Source of the DNA: Tropicimonas sp. IMCC34011
GTDB lineage: Bacteria > Pseudomonadota > Alphaproteobacteria > Rhodobacterales > Rhodobacteraceae
Reading direction: 5' to 3'
Length of the DNA stretch: 64,000 nt
Assembly (NCBI RefSeq): GCF_003390865.1
Contig: NZ_QMEJ01000003.1
Span: 124,001-188,000 of the forward strand
Shown: positions 35,596 to 44,603 of the stretch, in pieces
How positions within the stretch are numbered: position 1 is the stretch's first letter
Layout: every line of letters starts with the position of its first letter
Position numbers and translations under genes: made by a program
Notes under the pieces: model-generated
The model's database searches: none
Told to the model about the DNA's origin: nothing
Seen by the model: the letters and a program-made list of their open reading frames with translations, nothing else

Positions 35596-36870
35596 TCAGA
35601 AGCCCGCGCCGATATCAAGGGCGTCGGCGAAGCCTTCGGCATCCACGACCTCGTCCCGCTCCCGCTGGGTGATGAGATCGAGCCGGCCGGCGTTCAGGAT
35701 CGTCAGCGTCTCGATATAGTGCCGCAAAATCGGCTGGGTGATGAAGACGACGGCCAGCGCTCCGGCCATGAGAATGGCGCCGACATAGGCGACGCTCGTC
35801 AGGATCACGAGGCCGAGGCCGACCACCTCCTGGTCCACGTAGGCAAGTTGCTCGAAGCCTCCGGAGGCGAAGACCAGCATGACCGCCACGATGATCAACG
35901 GGATCAGGATCGCCGTCACGCAAAGGCCGAGCAGCATCGTTCCGCCGATATAGATGCCGATGACACTGCCGGTCCTTGGCTGCGCGTCGAAGCGGATTCC
36001 GTTGCCCAGTTCCTTCTCGGCCGCCATGAGGCGGAAGGACTGGACGGAGTAGGAGACCGCGCCGACGGAGATCCAGACGTAGCCGGCCGCCAGCAGCATC
36101 ATGCCGAAGCCCGTCAGGAAGGAATAGCCGGCCGGGCCGGGGGGAAGCATGGTGCCGAAGCCGACGCAGGCCGCGCCCGCAATCAGGATGGCGAGCGCGA
36201 TGAAGATCTGGCGCATGGCACGGTAGAGCATTGTCCACTTGCCGTGCTGCTCGAAGCGCGCCGTGCCGTAATAGGTCCTGTCGATCATGTACTTCTCGAG
36301 CCGGAAGGTCATGAGCGGCAGCAGCAGACCGAAGCTCAAGATTGTGGCGACGGCATAGAGAACGGCGCGCCAGGTATAGCCGAGGGCGCCCTTCTCGATC
36401 CCGAACCGGATGCCGCGCCAGCGCGTACGGGCGAGCTGGTAGCGCCGTGCCCGGTAGCGCGCGAAGAACAGCAGCGGCGCCACGGCGGCGAAGCTGAGCA
36501 GGGACGTCGCCATCTGCGCCATGATCGCCGCGTCCGTGGTGCCGCCGGAGAACATGGAGAGACCGACGGCGAAGAGGATCAGCTGGAAGACGCCGAGATA
36601 GACCGCCAGCACCACCACCGCGAGGAGAAAGCCGAGCAGCATCTCGAGGCCCGTGCCGGTATATTCGAACGGCGAACCACCGGGCCGGATCGAGGACCAG
36701 AGATAGCGGCGGATCCGCGTCTTGGCCCAGAAGCGATAGATACCGAGCGTGATGAGGGTGAGAAAGCCGGTCTTGAGCGCAAGCCAGAAGAGCGGGCCGC
36801 CCTCGCCATCGTATTGCGCCTTGAGGGCGTCCCCGAATGCGGAGGAGGGCTCCGTACCTGTATCGCTCAT
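35596..36870 (-). CDS. YjgN-type DUF898 membrane protein
   Basis: This 424-residue protein of the DUF898 family has about ten hydrophobic segments. The repeated family elements are visible: FLTLITLGIYRFWAKTRIRRYLWSS-like sequence near residues 35-58 and RTYYGTARFEQHG in the second half. The function is unknown. It is the first gene of a two-gene operon with the M48 peptidase, and this pairing recurs in alphaproteobacteria, suggesting a joint membrane task. The ATG at 36870 is clear, with an upstream site of the AAAGG kind. Confidence 0.85.
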   Translation of the reverse strand: MSDTGTEPSSAFGDALKAQYDGEGGPLFWLALKTGFLTLITLGIYRFWAKTRIRRYLWSSIRPGGSPFEYTGTGLEMLLGFLLAVVVLAVYLGVFQLILFAVGLSMFSGGTTDAAIMAQMATSLLSFAAVAPLLFFARYRARRYQLARTRWRGIRFGIEKGALGYTWRAVLYAVATILSFGLLLPLMTFRLEKYMIDRTYYGTARFEQHGKWTMLYRAMRQIFIALAILIAGAACVGFGTMLPPGPAGYSFLTGFGMMLLAAGYVWISVGAVSYSVQSFRLMAAEKELGNGIRFDAQPRTGSVIGIYIGGTMLLGLCVTAILIPLIIVAVMLVFASGGFEQLAYVDQEVVGLGLVILTSVAYVGAILMAGALAVVFITQPILRHYIETLTILNAGRLDLITQRERDEVVDAEGFADALDIGAGF

Positions 36871-37012
36871 CGGAAATGCCTTTCGCGGAAAATCGCTTCT
36901 GACGCAGGGGCAATCCTAATGCCGCGATCCCTCCCGCGTCACTTATCCGTGTATGCCCCGCAGCCTGATGCGGCAATGGGGTCACCCGGCGGTCAGGCGG
37001 GGAGGCGCCGGC

Positions 37013-39250
37013 TCAGTTGAAGCGGTTGTCGCGCGGGAAGCCGCGGGGGGCCATGCGTCCCGAACCGGCGCGCTTGCCGACCCATTCGGAGAGATCCCGC
37101 TCGGTGCGCGTCCGGCCCGCAGGATCGGTCCAGGACAGGCCGTTCTCCAGCGTCAGCGTCGTCGCGTCGGACATCCCGCCGTCCTTGTACTTCTGGAGGC
37201 GCACGCCCTTGCCCCGCGCCATCTCCGGCAACTCGGTCAACGGGAAGACCAGCATCTTGCGGTTCTCTCCGACGACGGCGACGTGGTCCCCGTCGATGGC
37301 CTTGCAGAGCGCGGCAGCCGCCGGGGCCTTCACGTTCAGCACCTGCTTGCCGGCCTTGGTCTGTGCGAGGAGCTCGTCGGCATTGGCGACGAACCCGTCG
37401 CCGGCGGTCGAGGCGAGCAGGAGCTTCTGACCCTTGCGGTGGATCCGCAGCGCGGTGATGTCCGCCTCGTTGGGCAGATCGACCATGAGGCGCACCGGCT
37501 CCCCCATCCCGCGCCCGCCAGGCAGGGAGGTCACGGGAAGGGTATAGACGCGCCCGTTGGAGCCGAGGAGCAGCAGCTTGTCCGTCGTCTCGGCATGGAT
37601 CGCGAAGCGGCCCTCGTCCCCGTCCTTGAACTTCAGCGGCTGATCGGCGGCGACGTGGCCCTTCATCGCCCGGATCCAGCCCATCTTCGAGCAGACCACG
37701 GTGACGGGCTCGCGCTCGATCATCGCCTCCACCGGCACCTCTGCCACGGCCTTGGCCTCGGCGATTGCGGAGCGGCGGGCGCCGCCGGGGCTATTCTTGC
37801 CGAAGGTCTTGCGGACCTCCTTCAGCTCGGCGGCGATGCGCTGCCACTGGAGCTCCTCGCTGCCGAGAAGGTCCATCAGGCCGGCGCGCTCCTCGGTCAG
37901 CTCGTCGCGCTCGCGGCGCAGCTCCATTTCCTCGAGGCGGCGCAGCGACCGCAGGCGCATGTTGAGGATCGCCTCGGCCTGCGTCTCCGTCAGGTCGAAC
38001 TCGGCCATCATGACCGGCTTCGGCTCGTCCTCGGTGCGGATGATCTCGATCACCCGGTCGAGGTTGAGGAAGGCGACGATGTAGCCTTCGAGAATGTGCA
38101 GCCGCGCATCGATCTTGCCGAGGCGGTGGCGCGAGCGGCGCAGAAGGACGTCCCGACGGTGATCGAGGAACGCCCGCAGCACGTCCTTCAGCGAACAGAC
38201 CTTCGGCGTGCGCCCGTCGATCAGCACGTTCATGTTCATCGAGAACCGCACTTCGAGGTCCGAGTTGCGGAACAGCATCCCCATCAGCACGTCGGCATCG
38301 ACGGTGCGGGAGCGAGGTTCAAGAACGACGCGCACGTCCTCGGCGCTCTCGTCCCGCACATCGGCGAGGATCGGGATCTTCTTGAGCTGGATCAGCTCGG
38401 CGAGCCGTTCGATGAGTTTCGACTTCTGGACCTGGTAGGGGATCTCGGTGACGACGACCTGCCACTGGCCGCGCCCGAGTTCCTCGATCTCCCACCGGGC
38501 CCGCAGGCGGAACGCGCCGCGGCCGGTCCGGTAGGCTTCGGCCATGCTGGCGGGCGGCTCCACGATGACGCCGCCCGTCGGGAAGTCCGGGCCCTGGACG
38601 TAGCTCATCAGCGTATCGTTCCGCGCATCCGGGGTCTTCAGCAGATGGAGGCAGGCGCCGAGAAGCTCGTCGATGTTGTGGGGCGGAATGTTCGTCGCCA
38701 TGCCGACGGCGATGCCGCTGGATCCGTTGGCCAGAAGGTTCGGAAAGGCGGCCGGCAGGACGACGGGTTCCTGGAGCGTGCCGTCGTAGTTGTCCCGGAA
38801 ATCGACGGCATCCTCGGTCAGGCCGTCCATCAGGGCTTCCGCGGCGGCGGTCAGGCGGGCTTCGGTGTAGCGCGCGGCCGCCGGGTTGTCTCCGTCGATG
38901 CTGCCGAAGTTGCCTTGGCCATCGACCAGCGGGTAGCGGATGGAGAAGTCCTGCGCGAGGCGCGCCATCGCGTCGTAAATCGCGCTGTCACCGTGCGGAT
39001 GATAGTTGCCCATCACGTCGCCGCTGATTTTCGCTGATTTTCGATACCCTCCAGCGGAACTCAGCCGAAGTTCGCGCATTGCATACAGGATACGGCGATG
39101 GACTGGTTTCAGCCCGTCGCGCGCATCGGGAAGTGCGCGGTTCATGATCGTGGAAAGGGCATACGTCAAGTAGCGCTCGCCGATGGCTCGGCGAAGCGGC
39201 TCGGCAAGTGCCGGCGAAGGGTGGTCCGGCTCGTCGGCGCTCTCGCTCAT
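37013..39250 (-). CDS. parC: DNA topoisomerase IV subunit A
   Basis: This 745-residue protein is the DNA-cleaving subunit that, with ParE, separates linked daughter chromosomes. The active-site tyrosine is in [10 protein letters not shown]. The quinolone-determining region [20 protein letters not shown] shows the wild-type Ser and Asp/Ala arrangement. The C-terminal part has the beta-pinwheel repeats typical of ParC, not the GyrA box. No parE gene is in the window. Length is normal for alphaproteobacterial ParC. Confidence 0.94.
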   Translation of the reverse strand: MSESADEPDHPSPALAEPLRRAIGERYLTYALSTIMNRALPDARDGLKPVHRRILYAMRELRLSSAGGYRKSAKISGDVMGNYHPHGDSAIYDAMARLAQDFSIRYPLVDGQGNFGSIDGDNPAAARYTEARLTAAAEALMDGLTEDAVDFRDNYDGTLQEPVVLPAAFPNLLANGSSGIAVGMATNIPPHNIDELLGACLHLLKTPDARNDTLMSYVQGPDFPTGGVIVEPPASMAEAYRTGRGAFRLRARWEIEELGRGQWQVVVTEIPYQVQKSKLIERLAELIQLKKIPILADVRDESAEDVRVVLEPRSRTVDADVLMGMLFRNSDLEVRFSMNMNVLIDGRTPKVCSLKDVLRAFLDHRRDVLLRRSRHRLGKIDARLHILEGYIVAFLNLDRVIEIIRTEDEPKPVMMAEFDLTETQAEAILNMRLRSLRRLEEMELRRERDELTEERAGLMDLLGSEELQWQRIAAELKEVRKTFGKNSPGGARRSAIAEAKAVAEVPVEAMIEREPVTVVCSKMGWIRAMKGHVAADQPLKFKDGDEGRFAIHAETTDKLLLLGSNGRVYTLPVTSLPGGRGMGEPVRLMVDLPNEADITALRIHRKGQKLLLASTAGDGFVANADELLAQTKAGKQVLNVKAPAAAALCKAIDGDHVAVVGENRKMLVFPLTELPEMARGKGVRLQKYKDGGMSDATTLTLENGLSWTDPAGRTRTERDLSEWVGKRAGSGRMAPRGFPRDNRFN

Positions 39251-39401
39251 ACGGTCTGAGTAGCGAAGCCTCTCGGTGGCTACAAGGGTAACGAAAAAGG
39301 AGCGTCCGTCTCGCGGGGCAGGACATTACGGCAACAATGCAGAAACACGCGTTCGATAATTTTTCCATCCAGGCACGTTCGACCCAGGCGGAGGCAAAGT
39401 A

Positions 39402-39974
39402 ATGCTCGGTAAGTATGTTGCAGGAACGCTCCTCGTCCTCGGTGGTGCGATGCTCATCGTCCCGGAAACCGGTGATGTCGACGTGACCCGTGCCGCCACG
39501 GCACCGTCCGCCCTCGCCGCGCCCGTCGTTCAGGCCAGCGCCGAACCGGCCGATCTCGATCAGGCCCGGAATATCGTTCAGGCGGCGGTTCAAGGCTCCG
39601 TCGGGGCGAAGCCCGCTGTCGCATCCGATGCGCCTGATTCCGCCGCTCAGGCCGAAGCCAACCCCAGCGGCACGCTTGAGCTTTCCGACGAAACGCGGCG
39701 CGTCCTTGCTGCTGCGGGCGGCGTTGTCGACGCTGATCGCGATTGGGAGGCGCTCGCCGCCGACCCGGCCGCGGATGCCCAGATGCTGGAAGTTTCCGGC
39801 TCCCGCGTGAATGTCAGATCCGGTCCGTCGACCGGCCACGGTGTCATCGACTCCCTCGTTCGTGGCACCGATGTCGAGCTCGTTTCCGAGGACGCATCCG
39901 GATGGGCGAAGATCCGGATGTCCGGCGGTCGCGAAGGCTACATGGCCCGCCGCTTCCTCGACGAGATCGGCTGA
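39402..39974 (+). CDS. Secreted/membrane-anchored SH3-domain protein
   Basis: This 190-residue protein has an N-terminal hydrophobic signal or anchor (residues 5-22), a long Ala-rich linker of about 90 residues and a C-terminal bacterial SH3 (SH3b) domain at about 128-188. The SH3b domain is seen in SRVNVRSGPSTGHGVIDSL, GWAKIRM and GREGYMARRFL. SH3b domains bind cell-wall peptides, so it probably faces the periplasm and contacts peptidoglycan. It is divergent from parC. A hairpin terminator follows its stop. Confidence 0.85.
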   Translation: MLGKYVAGTLLVLGGAMLIVPETGDVDVTRAATAPSALAAPVVQASAEPADLDQARNIVQAAVQGSVGAKPAVASDAPDSAAQAEANPSGTLELSDETRRVLAAAGGVVDADRDWEALAADPAADAQMLEVSGSRVNVRSGPSTGHGVIDSLVRGTDVELVSEDASGWAKIRMSGGREGYMARRFLDEIG

Positions 39975-40005
39975 ACCGTCTTGCCGTCAGGCAACCGGGC
40001 GTAGA

Positions 40006-40032
40006 GGGTGGCGGCTGATCCCGCCACCCTTT
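40006..40032 (+). terminator. Rho-independent-type terminator after the SH3 gene
   Basis: A perfect 9-base stem (GGGTGGCGG at 40006-40014 and its complement at 40021-40029) with a 6-base loop is followed by a short T run. It lies 32 bases after the SH3 gene. The short T run makes it a weaker case than the pnp and leuC terminators. Confidence 0.7.
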
Positions 40033-40049
40033 CGCGTTTCAGGCTCCAA

Positions 40050-40880
40050 GTGACCAAGAGATCCATCCTCATCACGGGTTGTTCCTCCGGCATCGGAGAG
40101 GCCACGGCCCGGGGCCTTAACGCCGATGGTTGGCGCGTCTTTGCGGCCTGCCGACAGGAAGCGGACGCAGAGCGGCTGAGGGAGGAGGGGCTGGAGGGGA
40201 TCCGCCTCGATTACGACGATGCCGATAGCATCGCCTCCGCGGTGGCCCATGTGACGGACGTAACGGGCGGGCGGCTCGATGCGCTCTTCAACAACGGGGC
40301 CTTCGCACTGCCGGGCGCCCTTGAGGACCTGCCGACGGACGGTCTTCGGGCAATCTTCGAGACCAACGTCTTCGGTTGGCACGAGCTGACGCGGCAGGTG
40401 CTTCCGATCATGCGGGCGCAAGGGTCGGGCCGCATTCTCAACTGTTCTTCCGTCTTGGGTCTCGTTCCGATGAAGTGGCGAGGGGCCTACGTTTCCACCA
40501 AGTTCGCGCTGGAGGGAATGACGGACGTGCTGCGGCTCGAGATGCGCGACACACCGATCCGGGTCGTCCTGATCGAGCCCGGTCCGATCACGTCGAAGAT
40601 CCGGGTCAATTCCATCCCCCATTTCGAACGCTGGATCGACTGGGAAGCCTCGCCGCGCGCCGATCAGTACCGCGAAACGCTGCTGAATCGTCTCTACGAA
40701 AGCCGCGGGAAGGACACGTTCGAGCTGCCGCCCGAAGCGGTGGTGAAGGCAGTTCGCCGGGCGCTGAGCGCGAGAAACCCGGCGCCGCGCTATGCCGTCA
40801 CGGTCCCGACGAAGGCGATGGGGGTCTTGCGACGCATCCTGCCCGGCCGGGCGCTCGACAGGATCATTTCCCTCGGCTGA
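40050..40880 (+). CDS. Short-chain dehydrogenase/reductase
   Basis: This 276-residue protein is a classical SDR. The nucleotide motif is TGCSSGIG, the NNG motif is in LFNNGAFALPG and the catalytic Ser-Tyr-Lys are in NCSSVLG and YVSTKFALEG. The mapped N-terminus VTKRSILITG supports the GTG at 40050; an upstream in-frame ATG at 40008 lies within the terminator hairpin. The C-terminal part resembles SDRs acting on retinol-like or steroid-like substrates. The physiological substrate is unknown. It is followed by a HIG1-like peptide gene 65 bases later. Confidence 0.88.
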   Translation: MTKRSILITGCSSGIGEATARGLNADGWRVFAACRQEADAERLREEGLEGIRLDYDDADSIASAVAHVTDVTGGRLDALFNNGAFALPGALEDLPTDGLRAIFETNVFGWHELTRQVLPIMRAQGSGRILNCSSVLGLVPMKWRGAYVSTKFALEGMTDVLRLEMRDTPIRVVLIEPGPITSKIRVNSIPHFERWIDWEASPRADQYRETLLNRLYESRGKDTFELPPEAVVKAVRRALSARNPAPRYAVTVPTKAMGVLRRILPGRALDRIISLG

Positions 40881-40945
40881 TCGGTCGCACTGGCGGTCCG
40901 CCGCATGGGTGCTACGTGCGGGTCAACATTCGACATGAGGCCGAC

Positions 40946-41143
40946 ATGAGAGACGATCCGCTGTTCATCGCCATCGCCCTGGCCGGGCTCGTGGTCGTCG
41001 CGATCCTCGCGGTGGGGATCGGCACCTTCGCCAAGGGCGGCGAGTTCAACCGCAGGAACGCCAACAAGATCATGCGCCTGCGCATCCTCGCGCAGTTCGC
41101 CGCGGTCGTTCTCATCCTGCTGTTCGTCCTGATCCGGAGATAG
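40946..41143 (+). CDS. HIG1-like twin-transmembrane peptide
   Basis: This 65-residue protein has two hydrophobic helices joined by a basic loop (GEFNRRNANKIMRLR), the pattern of the HIG1/hypoxia-induced family. In mitochondria and some bacteria such proteins attach to respiratory supercomplexes or terminal oxidases. The stop is 3 bases before the cobalamin adenosyltransferase start, so the two genes are co-transcribed. The bacterial role is inferred from the family. Confidence 0.72.
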   Translation: MRDDPLFIAIALAGLVVVAILAVGIGTFAKGGEFNRRNANKIMRLRILAQFAAVVLILLFVLIRR

Positions 41144-41146
41144 ACC

Positions 41147-41719
41147 ATGGTCGTTCTGAGCAAGATCTACACCCGCAGCGGCGATGGCGGCGAGACGGCG
41201 CTTGGCGATGGCACCCGCGTTGCGAAGACGTCCCTGCGCGTCGAGGCCTACGGCACCGTGGACGAACTGAATGCCGCGATCGGCGTCGCGCGCCTTCATG
41301 CGGAGGGGGAGATGGGCGAGCGCCTGACGGTGATCCAGAACGATCTGTTCGATCTCGGCGCCGACCTTTGCCGTCCGACCGCGCCGGGAGAAGAGGAGGC
41401 GGAGTATCCGCCCCTGCGCGTCACCGATAGGCAGACCGCGCGGCTCGAGACGGAAATCGACGCGATGAACGCGGACCTCGCGCCCCTGCGAAGTTTCGTC
41501 CTTCCGGGCGGCTCCACCCTCGCGGCACACCTGCATGTCGCGCGAACCGTCGCGAGGCGGGCCGAACGCATCGCCGTCGCCCTCGCGGACGAGCAGAGCG
41601 TGAGCGGCCCGGTCGTGCGGTATCTCAACCGCCTGAGCGACTGGTTCTTCGTCGCGGCACGGCATGCCAACGATGGCGGGGTGGGTGACGTCCTCTGGGT
41701 GCCGGGCGCAAGTCGTTAG
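41147..41719 (+). CDS. Cob(I)alamin adenosyltransferase (PduO/MMAB type)
   Basis: This 190-residue enzyme converts cob(I)alamin and ATP to adenosylcobalamin. The ATP loop is TRSGDGGETALGDGTRVAK near the N-terminus. The family signature VARTVARRAER lies near residue 140, and the final helix reads LNRLSDWFFVAAR. Adenosylcobalamin serves methylmalonyl-CoA and ethylmalonyl-CoA mutases in this group. It is coupled to the HIG1-like gene upstream. Confidence 0.93.
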   Translation: MVVLSKIYTRSGDGGETALGDGTRVAKTSLRVEAYGTVDELNAAIGVARLHAEGEMGERLTVIQNDLFDLGADLCRPTAPGEEEAEYPPLRVTDRQTARLETEIDAMNADLAPLRSFVLPGGSTLAAHLHVARTVARRAERIAVALADEQSVSGPVVRYLNRLSDWFFVAARHANDGGVGDVLWVPGASR

Positions 41720-41730
41720 CGGTAGCATCC

Positions 41731-41747
41731 GGAAACGTCGCGTTTCC
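41731..41747 (+). terminator. Small hairpin after the adenosyltransferase gene
   Basis: A perfect 7-base stem, GGAAACG and CGTTTCC, with a 3-base loop lies 11 bases after the stop. No T run follows, so it may be an mRNA 3' end structure and not an efficient terminator. It separates this gene from etfB, about 100 bases away. Confidence 0.35.
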
Positions 41748-41854
41748 AGCGCCATTCGCCGATATTCGCGGTTTTTCATGAGGCCGGTGCAGGCTAAGTC
41801 TTGCCCCAAGATCAAGGCGAGCGGCCTGCGCTCGACAGAAGGAGGGAGAGCCGG

Positions 41855-42616
41855 ATGAAGATCCTGGTGCCCGTGAAACGGGTAATTGATTATAACGTGA
41901 AGGTTCGGGTCAAGTCGGATGGATCCGGCGTTGACCTTGCGAACGTCAAGATGAGCATGAACCCGTTCGACGAGATCGCCGTCGAGGAGGCGATCCGACT
42001 GAAGGAGGCCGGCAAGGCCGACGAGGTCATCGCAGTGTCCATCGGCGTGGCCAAGGCGCAGGAAACGCTTCGCACCGCCCTCGCGATGGGAGCGGATCGC
42101 GCGATTCTCGTCACCGCATCGGACGACGTGCACGAGGATATCGAGCCGCTCGCGGTGGCGAAGATCCTCAAGGCCATCGTCGACGAGGAGAAGCCCGAGC
42201 TGGTGATCTGCGGCAAGCAGGCGATCGACAACGACCTGAACGCGACTGGCCAGATGCTGGCGGCGCTTCTCGGCTGGAGCCAGGCGACGTTTGCGAACAA
42301 CGTCGAGCTGGGCGATGGCGATGCGACCGTGACCCGCGAGGTCGATGGGGGTCTGCAGACCGTGAAGGTCAAACTTCCGGCCATCGTCACGACCGACCTG
42401 CGGCTCAACGAGCCGCGCTACGCGTCCCTTCCGAACATCATGAAGGCGAAGAAGAAGCCGCTCGATCAGAAGACGCCCGAGGATTACGGCGTCGACGTCG
42501 CGCCGCGCCTGAAGGTGGTGAAGACGGTCGAGCCCGCTGAGCGCAAGGCCGGCATCACCGTCGCGTCGGTCGACGAACTTCTCGACAAGCTGAAGAACGA
42601 AGCGGGGGTTCTCTGA
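41855..42616 (+). CDS. etfB: Electron transfer flavoprotein beta subunit
   Basis: This 253-residue protein forms half of ETF, the electron acceptor of acyl-CoA and other flavin dehydrogenases. Signature segments are [32 protein letters not shown] and the AMP-binding [19 protein letters not shown]. The strong ribosome site GGAGGGAGAG precedes the ATG at 41855. The stop overlaps the etfA start (TGATG). ETF passes electrons to ubiquinone through ETF-QO, which is not in the window. Confidence 0.96.
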   Translation: MKILVPVKRVIDYNVKVRVKSDGSGVDLANVKMSMNPFDEIAVEEAIRLKEAGKADEVIAVSIGVAKAQETLRTALAMGADRAILVTASDDVHEDIEPLAVAKILKAIVDEEKPELVICGKQAIDNDLNATGQMLAALLGWSQATFANNVELGDGDATVTREVDGGLQTVKVKLPAIVTTDLRLNEPRYASLPNIMKAKKKPLDQKTPEDYGVDVAPRLKVVKTVEPAERKAGITVASVDELLDKLKNEAGVL

Positions 42617-43542
42617 TGGCTGTTCTGCTCATTGCCGAAGTCTCCGGCGCCGACCTCGTCCTCGATGCCACCGCCAAGGCGCTGACCGCGGCGAAGGAGC
42701 TCGGCGACGTGACCGTCCTCGTCGCCGGCGAAGGGTGCGAGGGCGCTGCCGAGGCCGTCTCGAAGCTCGACGGCGTCTCCAAGGTTCTCTGCTGCTCCGA
42801 TGCGGCCTACGGGCATAACCTGCCCGAGGCGACCGCACCTCTCGTCGTCGGCCTCGCGGGCGATTACGAGCATATCTGCGCGCCGGCGACGACGAGCGCC
42901 AAGAACCTGCTGCCCCGTGTCGCGGCACTGCTCGACGTGATGGTCATCACCGACGTCTCCGGCATCGTGAACGGCTCCACGTTCGAGCGCCCGGTCTACG
43001 CCGGCAACGCCATCCAGACCGTGGAGAGCCGGGACGCCAAGAAGATCCTCTCGATCCGCACCTCGACCTTCGATGCAGCGGGCGAGGGCGGCTCGGCATC
43101 CGTCGAGAAGATCGACGCCGCCGAGAATCCGGGCCTCTCCGAATGGGTCGAGGACAAGGTTGCCGAGAGCGATCGTCCCGAGCTCACCTCCGCCTCCATC
43201 GTCGTGTCGGGCGGCCGGGGCCTCGGCTCCGAGGAGCAGTTCGAGCTGGTGGAAAAGCTGGCCGACAAGCTGGGCGGCGCCGTCGGCGCGTCCCGTGCCG
43301 CGGTCGACTCGGGCTACGCGCCGAATGACTGGCAGGTCGGTCAGACCGGCAAGGTCGTGGCGCCCGATCTCTACATCGCCATCGGCATTTCGGGTGCGAT
43401 TCAGCACCTTGCCGGGATGAAGGATTCCAAGGTGATCGTCGCGATCAACAAGGACGAGGAAGCGCCGATCTTTCAGGTCGCCGATTACGGCCTCGTCGGC
43501 GATCTCTTCGAGCTCGTCCCGGAACTGACCGAGAAGGCGTAA
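42616..43542 (+). CDS. etfA: Electron transfer flavoprotein alpha subunit
   Basis: This 308-residue protein binds the FAD of ETF. The C-terminal FAD domain shows SGGRGLGSEEQF, IAIGISGAIQHLAGM and VAINKDEEAPIFQVADYG, and an ETF-type fold precedes it. The start overlaps the etfB stop, and a strong terminator follows 7 bases after the stop. The pair is thus a closed two-gene operon. Confidence 0.96.
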   Translation: MAVLLIAEVSGADLVLDATAKALTAAKELGDVTVLVAGEGCEGAAEAVSKLDGVSKVLCCSDAAYGHNLPEATAPLVVGLAGDYEHICAPATTSAKNLLPRVAALLDVMVITDVSGIVNGSTFERPVYAGNAIQTVESRDAKKILSIRTSTFDAAGEGGSASVEKIDAAENPGLSEWVEDKVAESDRPELTSASIVVSGGRGLGSEEQFELVEKLADKLGGAVGASRAAVDSGYAPNDWQVGQTGKVVAPDLYIAIGISGAIQHLAGMKDSKVIVAINKDEEAPIFQVADYGLVGDLFELVPELTEKA

Positions 43543-43549
43543 GTCAAAA

Positions 43550-43585
43550 GGCGGCGCGGGGGCCATGATCTCCCGCGCCGCCTTG
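43550..43585 (+). terminator. Terminator after etfBA
   Basis: A perfect 11-base GC stem (43550-43560 pairing with 43572-43582) closes an 11-base loop just after the etfA stop. Only two T bases follow, so termination may be partial, but the stem is very stable. Confidence 0.7.
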
Positions 43586-43608
43586 CCGCACTGCCCCTGC
43601 CGCCATAG

Positions 43609-44421
43609 ATGATCGGCATGGCTCTTCCTCCCCCCTTCGGCCCCAAAAAGCCGACCGTCTCCGTCGTCCGCCTCACGGGCATGATCGCCGCCAACGCGCG
43701 CGGCCTGAACGACGCCACAGTGGCGCCGCTTCTCGAGCGGGCCTTCCGGCGAAAGCCCAAGGCTGTCGCGATCTCCATCAACTCGCCCGGCGGCTCGCCC
43801 GTGCAATCCTCCCTCATCGGTGCGCGGATCCGCCGTCTGTCCGAGGAGAAGGAGATCCCGGTCATCGCCTTCATCGAGGATGCGGCGGCCTCGGGAGGCT
43901 ACTGGCTTGCGGCAGCGGCGGACGAGATCTTCGTCGATCCGAGTTCCATCGTCGGCTCCATAGGCGTGATCTCCTCCTCCTTCGGGTTTCAGGAGTTCAT
44001 CGACCGTCACGGCGTCGAGCGGCGGATCCACACCTCCGTCGGCTCCAAGTCCTTCCTCGACCCGTTCCGGCCCGAGAAGGAGGAGGATGTTGAGCGCCTC
44101 CGCCGCCTGCAGGACGAGATCCACGAGGCATTCACCGCGCATGTCGTGGCAAGGCGGGGCGCGCGTCTGACCAGCGACGAGGACCTGTTCACAGGTGAGT
44201 TCTGGACCGGCAAACGTGCCGTCGAGCTCGGCCTCGCCGACGGGGTGGGGCACCTCGTGCCGGAGATGAAGCGTCGTTTCGGCGACAAGGTCCGGTTCAA
44301 CGTGCAGGCGCCCAAGCGCAGTCTCTTCCGGCGGATCGGCCTCGGTGCGGCGACGGAGCTGCTGTCCGCTGCCGGCGACCACGTGGAGGAGCGGGCCCAG
44401 TGGGCGCGCCTCGGCCTCTGA
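43609..44421 (+). CDS. S49-family signal-peptide-peptidase-like protease
   Basis: This 270-residue protein has the S49 (SppA/SohB) peptidase core. Evidence is ISINSPGGSPVQSSLI, the nucleophile Ser in AAASGGYWLA and the lysine in SVGSKSFLDPF. The fold matches one half-length S49 protein. The N-terminus MIGMALPPPFG is short and has no clear membrane helix. It heads a run of four closely spaced genes (with the zinc-ribbon peptide, exchanger and SDR). It may trim signal peptides or membrane proteins. Confidence 0.88.
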   Translation: MIGMALPPPFGPKKPTVSVVRLTGMIAANARGLNDATVAPLLERAFRRKPKAVAISINSPGGSPVQSSLIGARIRRLSEEKEIPVIAFIEDAAASGGYWLAAAADEIFVDPSSIVGSIGVISSSFGFQEFIDRHGVERRIHTSVGSKSFLDPFRPEKEEDVERLRRLQDEIHEAFTAHVVARRGARLTSDEDLFTGEFWTGKRAVELGLADGVGHLVPEMKRRFGDKVRFNVQAPKRSLFRRIGLGAATELLSAAGDHVEERAQWARLGL

Positions 44422-44422
44422 G

Positions 44423-44602
44423 ATGATCGTCAAGATCGTCACCATCTTCCTCGTCGCGATGATCGTCCTTGCGATGTTCGGTCGCCTGCGCTGGCCCGGC
44501 CATGCGCATCGCAGCGCCCGAAAGCCCGCGCGCCCGCCGAAATGCCGCGCTTGCGGCGCGCCCCGCATCGGCACCGGCCCGTGCCCCTGCGGAGAAAAGT
44601 GA
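44423..44602 (+). CDS. Small membrane protein with C-terminal zinc-ribbon-like cysteines
   Basis: This 59-residue protein has one membrane helix (about residues 4-20), a basic linker and a C-terminal tail with CRACGAPRIGTGPCPC. That gives four cysteines placed like a zinc ribbon. It begins one base after the S49 protease gene and ends one base before the exchanger gene, so it belongs to the operon. I do not know its function; it may be an adaptor for the protease. Confidence 0.68.
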   Translation: MIVKIVTIFLVAMIVLAMFGRLRWPGHAHRSARKPARPPKCRACGAPRIGTGPCPCGEK

Positions 44603-44603
44603 C

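Noticed and set aside
35302-39037. Two long plus-strand frames opposite the M48, DUF898 and parC genes
   Set aside because: They have extreme Arg/His/Gly content and no motif; the minus-strand genes are clear.
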